The position numbers were made by a program, and so were the translations under genes. Below are positions 16,290 through 23,036 of a stretch of DNA of 56,485 bases, one piece after another; positions within the stretch are counted from its first letter, which is position 1, and each line of letters begins with the position of its first letter. The DNA is from CAZQXD01 sp964597315 (GTDB lineage: Bacteria; Pseudomonadota; Gammaproteobacteria; Competibacterales; Competibacteraceae), in NCBI GenBank assembly GCA_964597315.1, contig CAZQXD010000024.1, positions 1-56,485 of the forward strand, read 5' to 3'. Below the pieces are notes generated by a model that saw nothing but the letters and a program-made list of their open reading frames with translations, was not told the DNA's origin and did not search any database.

Positions 16290-18176
16290 TTATAGCCATG
16301 CTCCCCGCAGCGCCGCCACTCGCTCCCGCAGCCCCTCCCGGCTCACCTGCTCCGGGGCAACGGGCTCGCCCACGGCCAGTTCGAGGCGCGACCAAAACCG
16401 CTGCGGCCAACGCCCCATGGCCGACCCGCCGCAGCGGCTGAAAAAACTCCCCCAGAGGCCGCGCAAGGCCATGGGCACCACCGGCACCGGGTCCCGGCCC
16501 ACGATCCGCTCGATCCCCGGCCGGAACGGGGCCAGTTCCCCGTCGTAGGTGAGCTGCCCCTCTGGAAAAATGCACACTATCTCCCCATCTCGCAGCGCCT
16601 GGCTGATGCGCTCATAAGCCTGCTCCAGCAGCCGGGGATCGGCCTTGGCCGAGTCAATGGGAATGGCCTTGGCGGTGCGGAAAATAAAGCTCAGCACCGG
16701 CAGCTTGAAAATGGACTGGTGCATCACGAACCGCAGGGGCCGACGGATACAGCCCGCCAGCACCAGGGCGTCCACGAAGCTCACATGATTGCAGACCAAT
16801 ACCGCCGGTCCCCGTTCTGGAATCCGCTCCAAACCCCGGCCGCGCACCCGGTACACAGCGCTGATCAGCAGCCAGACCAAAAACCGCATCAGGAATTCGG
16901 GCACCAGGGTGAAGATATACACCGCCACTAGGGCATTGAGTCCGGCGCAGAGTAGGAACAACTGGGGGATGGTGAAGCCCGCCCCCAGGGTGACAATGGC
17001 CATGAGCGCCGACGCCACCATGAATAGCGCATTGAGTATATTGTTGCCGGCGATGATCCGGGAGCGGTGGGCCGGCTCGCTACGCTGCTGCACCAGGGCG
17101 TATAGGGGCACGATATAAAAACCCCCGAACAGCCCGACTAACACCATATCCATCACCACCCGCCAGTGGCCCGGCGTCCCCAGAAACGCCCCCGCCCCCA
17201 TAAGCGTTCCCTCATACCCGGCTCCGGGGGCGGCGAAGTACAGGTCCACCCCGAACAGGGTTAGGCCAATGGCCCCGAAGGGCACCAGGCCCAACTCCAC
17301 CCGATGACCCGATAGCCGCTCGCAGAGCAGAGAACCCAAACCGATGCCTAGGGAGAACAGGGTCAGTAGCAGGGTGACCACCTGCTCGTTGCCCCCTAGG
17401 GTCAGGCGGGTGTAATTGGGCAACTGGGCTAGGTAGGTGGCCCCGAAGAACCAGAACCAGGAGATACCCAGGATCGACAGAAACACCGTGCGGTTGCCCC
17501 GAGTGAACTGAAAAATCCGCCAGGTCTCGCTCAGGGGGTTCCAGTTGATCTTGAGATCCGGGGCCACGGCCGGGGCCGTAGGAATGCGCCGGGCGGCCAG
17601 ATAACCGGCCACCGCCACCATCACCACGCTCACCGCCACCAGGCTCACCCCGGTATCCCCCAGGCCGATCAGAATTCCCCCAGCCATGGTGCCTAGCAGG
17701 ATGGCCAGGAACGTGCCGCTCTCTACCAGGCCGTTGCCTCCCACCAGTTCATGGTCCGCCAGGTGCTGAGGCAGGATGGCGTATTTCACCGGCCCGAACA
17801 GGGTGGACTGAGCGCCCATCAGAAACAGCAGAGCGATCAAAATCCCCACGCTGTGGGTCAGAAAAGCCGCCGCCGCCACACCCATGATGAGAATTTCCAG
17901 CAGCTTCACGTAACGGATCAGCCGGGATTTTTCGTATTTGTCCGCCAATTGCCCGGCGCTGGCCGAGAACAGAAAAAACGGCAGGATAAATAGCCCGGCG
18001 CTGAGATTAATCAGCGTATCTGAACTTCCCAGGCCCCACTCCCCGGCCCGGAAAGCGATCAGAATGACCAGGGCATTCTTGAATACGTTGTCATTGAAGG
18101 CGCCCAGAAACTGGGTCAAAAAGAACGGCGCGAACCGGCGTTGTGCGAGTAAAGAGAACTGGTTGTTGGCGGCCAT
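16290..18176 (-). CDS. MFS lysophospholipid transporter fused to 1-acylglycerol-3-phosphate acyltransferase
   Basis: A 628-residue two-domain protein. Residues 1-420 form a 12-segment MFS permease like LplT (FFLTQFLGAFNDNVFKNALV at the N-terminus). Residues 430-628 form a PlsC-type acyltransferase with NHVSFVD (the HX4D catalytic motif) near residue 447 and FPEGQLTYDGEL (motif III). In E. coli, LplT flips lysophospholipids inward and Aas reacylates them. Here flippase and acyltransferase share one chain, but the acyl-ACP synthetase domain of Aas is absent, so an external acyl donor is needed. It is divergent from the aap operon. Function is inferred from the domains. Confidence 0.9.
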   Translation of the reverse strand: MAANNQFSLLAQRRFAPFFLTQFLGAFNDNVFKNALVILIAFRAGEWGLGSSDTLINLSAGLFILPFFLFSASAGQLADKYEKSRLIRYVKLLEILIMGVAAAAFLTHSVGILIALLFLMGAQSTLFGPVKYAILPQHLADHELVGGNGLVESGTFLAILLGTMAGGILIGLGDTGVSLVAVSVVMVAVAGYLAARRIPTAPAVAPDLKINWNPLSETWRIFQFTRGNRTVFLSILGISWFWFFGATYLAQLPNYTRLTLGGNEQVVTLLLTLFSLGIGLGSLLCERLSGHRVELGLVPFGAIGLTLFGVDLYFAAPGAGYEGTLMGAGAFLGTPGHWRVVMDMVLVGLFGGFYIVPLYALVQQRSEPAHRSRIIAGNNILNALFMVASALMAIVTLGAGFTIPQLFLLCAGLNALVAVYIFTLVPEFLMRFLVWLLISAVYRVRGRGLERIPERGPAVLVCNHVSFVDALVLAGCIRRPLRFVMHQSIFKLPVLSFIFRTAKAIPIDSAKADPRLLEQAYERISQALRDGEIVCIFPEGQLTYDGELAPFRPGIERIVGRDPVPVVPMALRGLWGSFFSRCGGSAMGRWPQRFWSRLELAVGEPVAPEQVSREGLRERVAALRGAWL

Positions 18177-18489
18177 CGGCTCTGTTTTTCCTTATCCGGG
18201 GCGCGCCAAGGATTGCGCACCGGCCCGATTCAGTGAATTGAACAATGCTAAGGAGTGCGCGCTTATTGGCCTGATGGGCGCCAACAGTACTCAAGACGCT
18301 GTCCAGGGCGCCGCGCCCCGACTGTAAGCTTAACATTAGCGACCGCCATCGCTTACCGCGCCAATCTGTCGCCCAAGCCCGTAGCGTTCCCATTCGGGTT
18401 CTCCTATGCTTTTAAAAAAAGCTGCTTACGCACCTCTAGCAGGTGCTTTTCAAATAAGCATTTTTTCCCAATCGATGAGGAGATCGCCC
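18177..18489. other. Intergenic region between the divergent flippase fusion and aapJ
   Basis: This 313-bp spacer holds the regulatory sequences of two divergent units. No small gene is visible. It contains a terminator-like hairpin (listed separately) near the aapJ start and several A/T-rich stretches around 18410-18420 and 18450-18470. No -35/-10 pair close to consensus was found. Confidence 0.6.
18430..18450 (+). promoter_or_regulatory. Terminator-like hairpin in the aapJ leader (possible attenuator)
   Basis: The inverted repeat gcacct/aggtgc around a 5-nt loop is followed directly by four T residues and ends 39 bases upstream of the aapJ ATG. This geometry suits premature termination or attenuation of the aap operon, or a leader hairpin that shapes mRNA stability. 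An alternative pairing with the upstream aaaagctgc string is possible. There is no evidence for a ligand. Confidence 0.4.
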
Positions 18490-19521
18490 ATGCAACATCA
18501 GCGCCTTTCCGTTCACCTAGCTATGGCCGCTACCGTCGGCCTCGGCGGCTTGCTGAGTCTACCGGCCCAAGCCGGCGACACCCTGGATGCCGTCAAGAAC
18601 CGGGGCGCCATTAAATGCGGGGTCAACGTCGGCCTGCCCGGCTTCGCCAGCCCCGATAGCAAGGGCGTCTGGCAGGGTCTGGATGTGGATTTCTGCAAGA
18701 CCGTGGCCGTGGCCGTCTTTGGGGACGCCGATAAAGTAGAATACGTGCCCCTGAGCGCCCAGCAACGTTTCACCGCTCTGCAATCCGGGGAAATCGACGT
18801 CATGGCCCGCAACACCACCTGGACTCTGAACCGGGACACTGCCCTGGGCCTGGATTTCACGGGGGTATCCTTCTATGACGGCCAGGGCTTCATGGTCCGC
18901 AAGGATCTGGGGGTGACCAGCGCCAAAGAGCTGGACGGGGCCACGGTCTGCACCCAGCCCGGCACCACCACTGAGCTGAACCTGGCCGATTGGTTCCGGG
19001 CCAACCAGTTGGAGTTCCAGCCGGTGGTGATCGAGAGCTTCGATGAGCTGAACAATGCCTTCTTTGCCGGACGCTGTGATGTCTACACCACCGACCGCTC
19101 GGGGCTGGCCTCCATTCGTACCCAACTGGCCAGCAATCCTGACGACTATCTGATCCTGCCCGAGAGCGTTTCCAAGGAGCCACTGGGACCGGCGGTGCGC
19201 CAGGGCGACACCGAGTGGTTCGATATCGTCAAGTGGTCCCTGTACGCCCTGATCGAGGCCGAGGAGCTGGGCATCAACTCCCAGAACGTGGACGAGATGG
19301 CCAAATCCGACAAGCCTGGCATCCAGCGTTTTCTGGGGGTGACCCCGGGTCTGGGAGAGAACCTCAAGGTCGATGAGAAATGGGCCTATAACATCGTCAA
19401 GCAGGTGGGCAATTACGGGGAGATTTACCAGCGCAACGTGGGCGAGCCTTTGGGTTTGGAGCGGGGTCTCAATGAATTGTGGACTCGCGGCGGGTTGATG
19501 TATTCCCCGCCCTTCCGCTAA
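18490..19521 (+). CDS. aapJ: General L-amino acid ABC transporter, periplasmic binding protein
   Basis: A 343-residue periplasmic binding protein of the AapJ family, which captures a broad range of L-amino acids. The start at 18490 follows a gaggag ribosome binding site and gives a signal peptide cleaved after LPAQA (about residue 26). The mature protein begins GDTLDAVKNRGAIKCGVNVGLPGF. Family marks include NTTWTLNRDTALGLDFTGVSFYDGQGFMV, where the ligand-binding Arg/Asp lie, and the cysteine pair of CTQPGTTTELN and AGRCDVYTTDRSGLA. Length matches AapJ (about 340). It is the first gene of aapJQM; a stem-loop after its stop may raise its level above that of the permeases. Confidence 0.94.
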   Translation: MQHQRLSVHLAMAATVGLGGLLSLPAQAGDTLDAVKNRGAIKCGVNVGLPGFASPDSKGVWQGLDVDFCKTVAVAVFGDADKVEYVPLSAQQRFTALQSGEIDVMARNTTWTLNRDTALGLDFTGVSFYDGQGFMVRKDLGVTSAKELDGATVCTQPGTTTELNLADWFRANQLEFQPVVIESFDELNNAFFAGRCDVYTTDRSGLASIRTQLASNPDDYLILPESVSKEPLGPAVRQGDTEWFDIVKWSLYALIEAEELGINSQNVDEMAKSDKPGIQRFLGVTPGLGENLKVDEKWAYNIVKQVGNYGEIYQRNVGEPLGLERGLNELWTRGGLMYSPPFR

Positions 19522-19531
19522 ACCCACCAGC

Positions 19532-19561
19532 GCGCCGCCCCGCCCCGCTCTGGGGCGGCGC
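19532..19561 (+). other. GC-rich stem-loop between aapJ and aapQ
   Basis: A perfect 10-bp inverted repeat (gcgccgcccc and ggggcggcgc, 10-nt loop) fills the 51-base gap between aapJ and aapQ. It lacks a T run, so full termination is unlikely. Such intercistronic hairpins commonly stabilise the upstream mRNA and give excess binding protein. That role is inferred here. Confidence 0.65.
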
Positions 19562-19572
19562 CGGAGCTACCC

Positions 19573-20763
19573 ATGCGCCAGACCGATTCCTCCGGGGGCG
19601 TCGCTCCCAGCAAGGCTGCCTTTTTTAATGATCCCCAGGTACGGGGCTGGTTCTATCAGGCCGTGGTGCTGCTAGGGGTTATCGCCCTGGGTTGGTATCT
19701 GGTTTCCAACACCATGGATCGGCTGTCCCAGCAATCCATCGCCAGCGGCTTCGGCTTTCTGGATAAACCCGCCTCCTTCGGGATCAGCGAATCCCTCATT
19801 GCCTATTCCCCCGCCGACACCTATGGCCGCGCTTTTCTGGTGGGGCTGCTCAACACCTTCAAGGTGGGGGTGCTGGGCATCATCTTGGCCACCTTGATCG
19901 GCACACTTATCGGCGTTGCCCGGTTATCCAGCAACTGGTTGATTTCCAAGCTGGCCTCCATGTATGTGGAAACCCTACGCAATGTCCCGCTGCTCTTGCA
20001 GTTGTTTTTCTGGTTCGCCCTGGTCACCGAGATTCTCCCTCATCCCCGCCAGGCTCTGTCGCCCATGGAAGGGGTATTTCTCAGTAACCGGGGATTGATG
20101 TTTCCGATCCCAGAGTATCACCCGGTCCATACGTGGATGCTGATGGCCTTGGTGGTGGCCGTTCTGGGCTGCCTGGCCTTGGCCCGCCATGCCCATCATC
20201 TCCAAGACCGCACCGGGCGGCAGTTCCCGCTACTATGGAGTTCCCTAGGGCTGTTGCTGGGCCTGCCCCTACTGGTGTTTTTGGCCTTCGGAGCGCCCCT
20301 GACCCTGGATGTACCAGCACTCAAGGGTTTCAACTTCCGGGGCGGTCTGACCATAAGCCCGGAGTTCACGGCCCTGTTGGCGGGGCTGACCTTCTACACG
20401 GCGGCCTTTATCGCCGAGATTGTGCGCAGTGGCATTCTAGCGGTGCCCAAGGGGCAGACCGAAGCCTCCCTGGCCTTGGGCCTGTCCCGGGCCAGGGTAT
20501 TACGCCTGGTCATCCTGCCCCAGGCGTTGCGGGTCATCATCCCACCACTCACCAGCCAGTACCTGAACCTGATCAAGAACAGTTCCCTGGCTGTGGCCAT
20601 TGGCTACCCGGACTTGGTGTCCATCGCCAATACCACCATCAACCAGACCGGCCAGGCCATCGAAGGCATCGCCATGATCATGGCCACCTATTTGACCATC
20701 AGCCTGGCGATCTCGGCGTTTATGAATTGGTATAACAAGCGCATCGCGTTCAAGGAGCGCTAA
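19573..20763 (+). CDS. aapQ: General L-amino acid ABC transporter, permease AapQ
   Basis: A 396-residue inner-membrane permease of the HisM/GlnP superfamily. The long N-terminal part carries the first membrane segment (about 27-47). The core shows GLLNTFKVGVLGIILATLIGTLIGVARLSSNWL and the EAA-like loop EASLALGLSRARVLRLVILPQALRVIIPPLTSQYLN, which contacts the ATPase. It has the large extra loop characteristic of AapQ (about 150-250). It forms a heterodimer with AapM, whose start lies 3 bases after this stop. Confidence 0.94.
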   Translation: MRQTDSSGGVAPSKAAFFNDPQVRGWFYQAVVLLGVIALGWYLVSNTMDRLSQQSIASGFGFLDKPASFGISESLIAYSPADTYGRAFLVGLLNTFKVGVLGIILATLIGTLIGVARLSSNWLISKLASMYVETLRNVPLLLQLFFWFALVTEILPHPRQALSPMEGVFLSNRGLMFPIPEYHPVHTWMLMALVVAVLGCLALARHAHHLQDRTGRQFPLLWSSLGLLLGLPLLVFLAFGAPLTLDVPALKGFNFRGGLTISPEFTALLAGLTFYTAAFIAEIVRSGILAVPKGQTEASLALGLSRARVLRLVILPQALRVIIPPLTSQYLNLIKNSSLAVAIGYPDLVSIANTTINQTGQAIEGIAMIMATYLTISLAISAFMNWYNKRIAFKER

Positions 20764-20766
20764 ACC

Positions 20767-21900
20767 ATGTCGGATATCCATCAACACGCCGAGGTGGAGC
20801 GCAAAATCCCCAGCCCCGAACCGGTCACCACCAAGGTGGTTAAGCCTCCGGTCACCGCTATCGGTCCCCTGGGCTGGATGCGCGAACACTTGTTCAACGG
20901 GGTGTTTAATTCCCTGCTCACGGTGCTGGCAATCGTGTTTCTGGTGTATGCCATTCCGCAACTGCTGGAGTGGACCCTGCTTCAGGCCGTGTGGTCCGGC
21001 GCCTCTCAGGACTGCCGGGCCGCCGATGGCGCCTGCTGGGCCTTTATCGGCGAGAAATTCCGCTACATTATTTTCGGGCTGTACCCGGCCGACCAGCATT
21101 GGCGGCCATTACTGGCCATGGTGATTTTTTTGTCCACGGTGGGCGTCTCCACCCAGCAGCGGTTCTGGACCAAACGCTTGTTTTGGGTCTGGCTGGTGGT
21201 GCTGGTGGCCTGTTACTGGCTGATGGCCGGTGGCATGGGGCTGCGGGAAGTCCCCAACAGCCAGTGGGGTGGCTTGCCCCTGACCCTGATCCTGTCCGTG
21301 GTGGGGGTGGTGCTGGCCCTGCCCCTGGGCATTCTCCTGGCCCTGGGCCGACGTTCCCGTCTGCCAACCATTCGCGCCCTGTGCGTGGGCTATATCGAAC
21401 TGATCCGCGGCGTACCCCTGATCAGCATTCTGTTTATGGCCTCGGTGATGTTTCCTCTGTTCCTGCCCGAGGGCATGACCGTGGATAAACTCCTGCGGGC
21501 GCAAGTAGCGATTATTTTATTCGCGGCGGCCTATATGGCCGAGGTGGTGCGCGGCGGCCTGCAAGCCATTCCCAAGGGCCAGGAAGAGGCCGCCGCGTCT
21601 CTGGGGCTGGGCTATTGGCAGACCACCCGGCTAATCATCCTGCCTCAAGCCCTGCGGATCACTATCCCGCCCATGGTCAACACCTTCATCGGCATCTTCA
21701 AGGACACGTCCCTGGTGTTGATCATCAGCCTGTTCGACCTGATGACCACCACCAAGACCGCCCTCACCGATCCCAACTGGCTAGGCTTTTCGGTGGAGGC
21801 GTACTTGTTTGCGGCGCTGATCTATTGGCTGTTCACCTTCTTTATGTCCAAGTACAGCCAGCACCTGGAGGCGCGACTGAGCCGGGAACGGGAGCGCTAA
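20767..21900 (+). CDS. aapM: General L-amino acid ABC transporter, permease AapM
   Basis: A 377-residue permease, partner of AapQ. The N-terminal 40 residues are hydrophilic, then a membrane segment (about 45-65) precedes the transmembrane core with GLPLTLILSVVGVVLALPLGILLALGRRSRLP. The EAA loop is EEAAASLGLGYWQTTRLIILPQALRITIPPMVN. In complete systems aapP, encoding the ATPase, follows directly. Here the frame ends at 21900 and no ATPase gene is present; instead there is a rearranged region with a response-regulator fragment. The transporter therefore lacks its local energy subunit. Confidence 0.94.
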   Translation: MSDIHQHAEVERKIPSPEPVTTKVVKPPVTAIGPLGWMREHLFNGVFNSLLTVLAIVFLVYAIPQLLEWTLLQAVWSGASQDCRAADGACWAFIGEKFRYIIFGLYPADQHWRPLLAMVIFLSTVGVSTQQRFWTKRLFWVWLVVLVACYWLMAGGMGLREVPNSQWGGLPLTLILSVVGVVLALPLGILLALGRRSRLPTIRALCVGYIELIRGVPLISILFMASVMFPLFLPEGMTVDKLLRAQVAIILFAAAYMAEVVRGGLQAIPKGQEEAAASLGLGYWQTTRLIILPQALRITIPPMVNTFIGIFKDTSLVLIISLFDLMTTTKTALTDPNWLGFSVEAYLFAALIYWLFTFFMSKYSQHLEARLSRERER

Positions 21901-22044
21901 AGCCGCTCGACCGCACGCAGTCCGGTCTTCGTGCCGGTTAGCGTCTGGGATGGACGTGACCGAACCGGCTGAACCCAAAGCATGGGGTAAAACGGTTTCT
22001 CGGAGTCTACGACGCCATGGGGCATCGTGGACTATTCTAGCTTG
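21901..22044. other. Unassigned sequence at the point where aapP is expected
   Basis: This 144-bp stretch joins the end of aapM to a fragment of a response-regulator gene on the opposite strand. Short frames exist on both strands but resemble no family I can name. It is best read as debris from a deletion or rearrangement. No inverted terminal repeats of an insertion sequence are seen. Confidence 0.4.
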
Positions 22045-22182
22045 ATCAAAGTCTTCGGATTTCAGGATTAAGCTGGCCCGGGCGCCGTTGTCCAGCCAGT
22101 CCACGGCATAGCCACCCTGGTGCATGGCATGTTGCAGACCTTCGGCCAGATGCCGGTCGTCTTCAACCAGTAAGATTCGCAT
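22045..22182 (-). pseudogene. 5' fragment of an OmpR-type response regulator gene
   Basis: The frame starts at 22182 with MRILLVEDDRHLAEGLQHAM and continues GGYAVDWLDNGARASLIL..EDFD. This is the first 46 residues of a QseB/PmrA-like receiver domain, including the acidic pocket (EDD). At the point where the family continues LVILDLGLP, with the phosphorylated Asp, the sequence switches to unrelated residues. The phospho-acceptor, the rest of the receiver and the DNA-binding domain are missing, and no kinase gene lies nearby. It is a truncated remnant next to tRNA-Arg. Confidence 0.8.
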
Positions 22183-22305
22183 CGAATGTGCAGGCTTGCC
22201 GACTCGCCCTCAGTAGCGGATCACAAGAGTATGCCACGACCGACCGTAAGGGCCCAGGATTCCAGCACCCAGTATGGGGCAAGACCGGGGCTGTAGGCGG
22301 GCGCC

Positions 22306-22345
22306 ATAAAAGAAAAACGGGCTGTGGAAAACTCCACGACCCGTT
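22306..22345 (-). terminator. Rho-independent terminator after tRNA-Arg
   Basis: On the minus strand, just past the CCA end of tRNA-Arg, the stem acggg..gtgga/tccac..cccgt is followed by ttttctttt. It is a clear intrinsic terminator for the tRNA transcript. Confidence 0.85.
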
Positions 22346-22353
22346 GATTTATT

Positions 22354-22430
22354 TGGCGCGCCCGGAAGGATTCGAACCTCCGACCGCCTGGTTCGTAGCC
22401 AGGTACTCTATCCAACTGAGCTACGGGCGC
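22354..22430 (-). tRNA. tRNA-Arg (anticodon ACG)
   Basis: This 77-nt gene folds as a standard cloverleaf. The acceptor stem GCGCCCG pairs with CGGGCGC; the D arm is GCTCAGTTGGATAGAGT; the anticodon loop is CTACGAA with anticodon ACG; the T arm is GGAGGTTCGAATCCTTC. The discriminator is G and the CCA end is encoded. The A34 would be converted to inosine by TadA to read CGU, CGC and CGA. It lies downstream of tRNA-Ser on the same strand, the usual gammaproteobacterial order. Confidence 0.97.
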
Positions 22431-22496
22431 AAATTTTAGGAAGGGGATTATCTGGTTATGACTATTGCTTGTCAATCGCCAGGACGCCAAAAAATA

Positions 22497-22589
22497 TGGC
22501 GGAGAGAGAGGGATTCGAACCCTCGATGGAGCTATTAACCCCATACTCCCTTAGCAGGGGAGCGCCTTCAGCCACTCGGCCATCTCTCC
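22497..22589 (-). tRNA. tRNA-Ser (anticodon GCT)
   Basis: This 93-nt class II tRNA has the acceptor stem GGAGAGA/TCTCTCC, an anticodon loop with GCT, a long variable arm typical of serine tRNAs, the T loop GGTTCGAATCC, a G discriminator and an encoded CCA. It reads AGC/AGU codons. It lies between csrA and tRNA-Arg. Confidence 0.97.
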
Positions 22590-22669
22590 CAAAACCTAAT
22601 GCGGCTCCATTTTTTGTCATTATAAAAAGGCCGCTAAGGATACCCCTGAACCGTCCCTTCGTAAAGCCT

Positions 22670-22882
22670 CTAGTCGTTGCCTTCCGGATACCCGGGCTGG
22701 CCGCCGTTGGCGTTCTCCTGTTCCCGCTTGATGCGCTCGTAAATCTCTTCCCGATGGACAGCGATGTCCTTGGGTGCGTTGACTCCGATGCGTACCTGAT
22801 TGCCCTTAACACCCAATACGGTGACAGTGACATCATCACCGATCATGAGGGTCTCGCCAACTCTTCGTGTCAATATCAGCAT
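22670..22882 (-). CDS. csrA: Carbon storage regulator CsrA
   Basis: A 70-residue RNA-binding translational regulator. It is recognised by MLILTRRVGETLMIGDDVTVTVLGVKGNQVRIGVNAPKDIAVHREEIYERI, almost the whole conserved family sequence, including the RNA-contact residues Leu4, Arg6 and Arg44. CsrA binds GGA motifs in mRNA leaders to repress or stabilise translation, often affecting motility, carbon storage and biofilm formation. The ribosome binding site is taaggagat. The leader contains further GGA motifs (ctggaatt, ttggagc), so feedback on its own mRNA is plausible. A good promoter with an inverted repeat lies upstream. Confidence 0.98.
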   Translation of the reverse strand: MLILTRRVGETLMIGDDVTVTVLGVKGNQVRIGVNAPKDIAVHREEIYERIKREQENANGGQPGYPEGND

Positions 22883-22977
22883 AATTATCTCCTTACATCA
22901 CCTTGCAATTCCAGGTTTGGCTGCGCAAGCTCCAATTGAAGAGCCTGCCCCGGAACTGTACTCAACCAAGCCGGCGA

Positions 22978-23005
22978 TTTATATACTTGTTAAGTTTATT
23001 AACAA
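22978..23005 (-). promoter_or_regulatory. Sigma-70-type promoter of csrA
   Basis: On the minus strand TTGTTA (-35) and TATAAA (-10) are 16 bp apart. Transcription would start near 22971, giving a leader of about 90 nt. The region is markedly A/T-rich compared with its surroundings. Confidence 0.6.
22987..23005. promoter_or_regulatory. Inverted repeat overlapping the csrA promoter (possible operator)
   Basis: A perfect 7-bp inverted repeat, ttgttaa and ttaacaa with a 5-bp centre, covers the -35 hexamer and the start of the spacer of the csrA promoter. Such placement suits a dimeric repressor. The binding protein is unknown. Confidence 0.45.
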
Positions 23006-23036
23006 TTCTGAACATACCTGTTCTCACGTTACCTTC

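Noticed and set aside
18268..18281. GG-N10-GC sigma-54-like match upstream of aapJ
   Set aside because: Only the invariant bases match; in DNA this GC-rich such strings are expected by chance, and it is almost 200 bases from the gene.
22221..22839. Open frames across the two tRNA genes
   Set aside because: They translate the tRNA sequences and their flanks; the cloverleaf structures explain the region.
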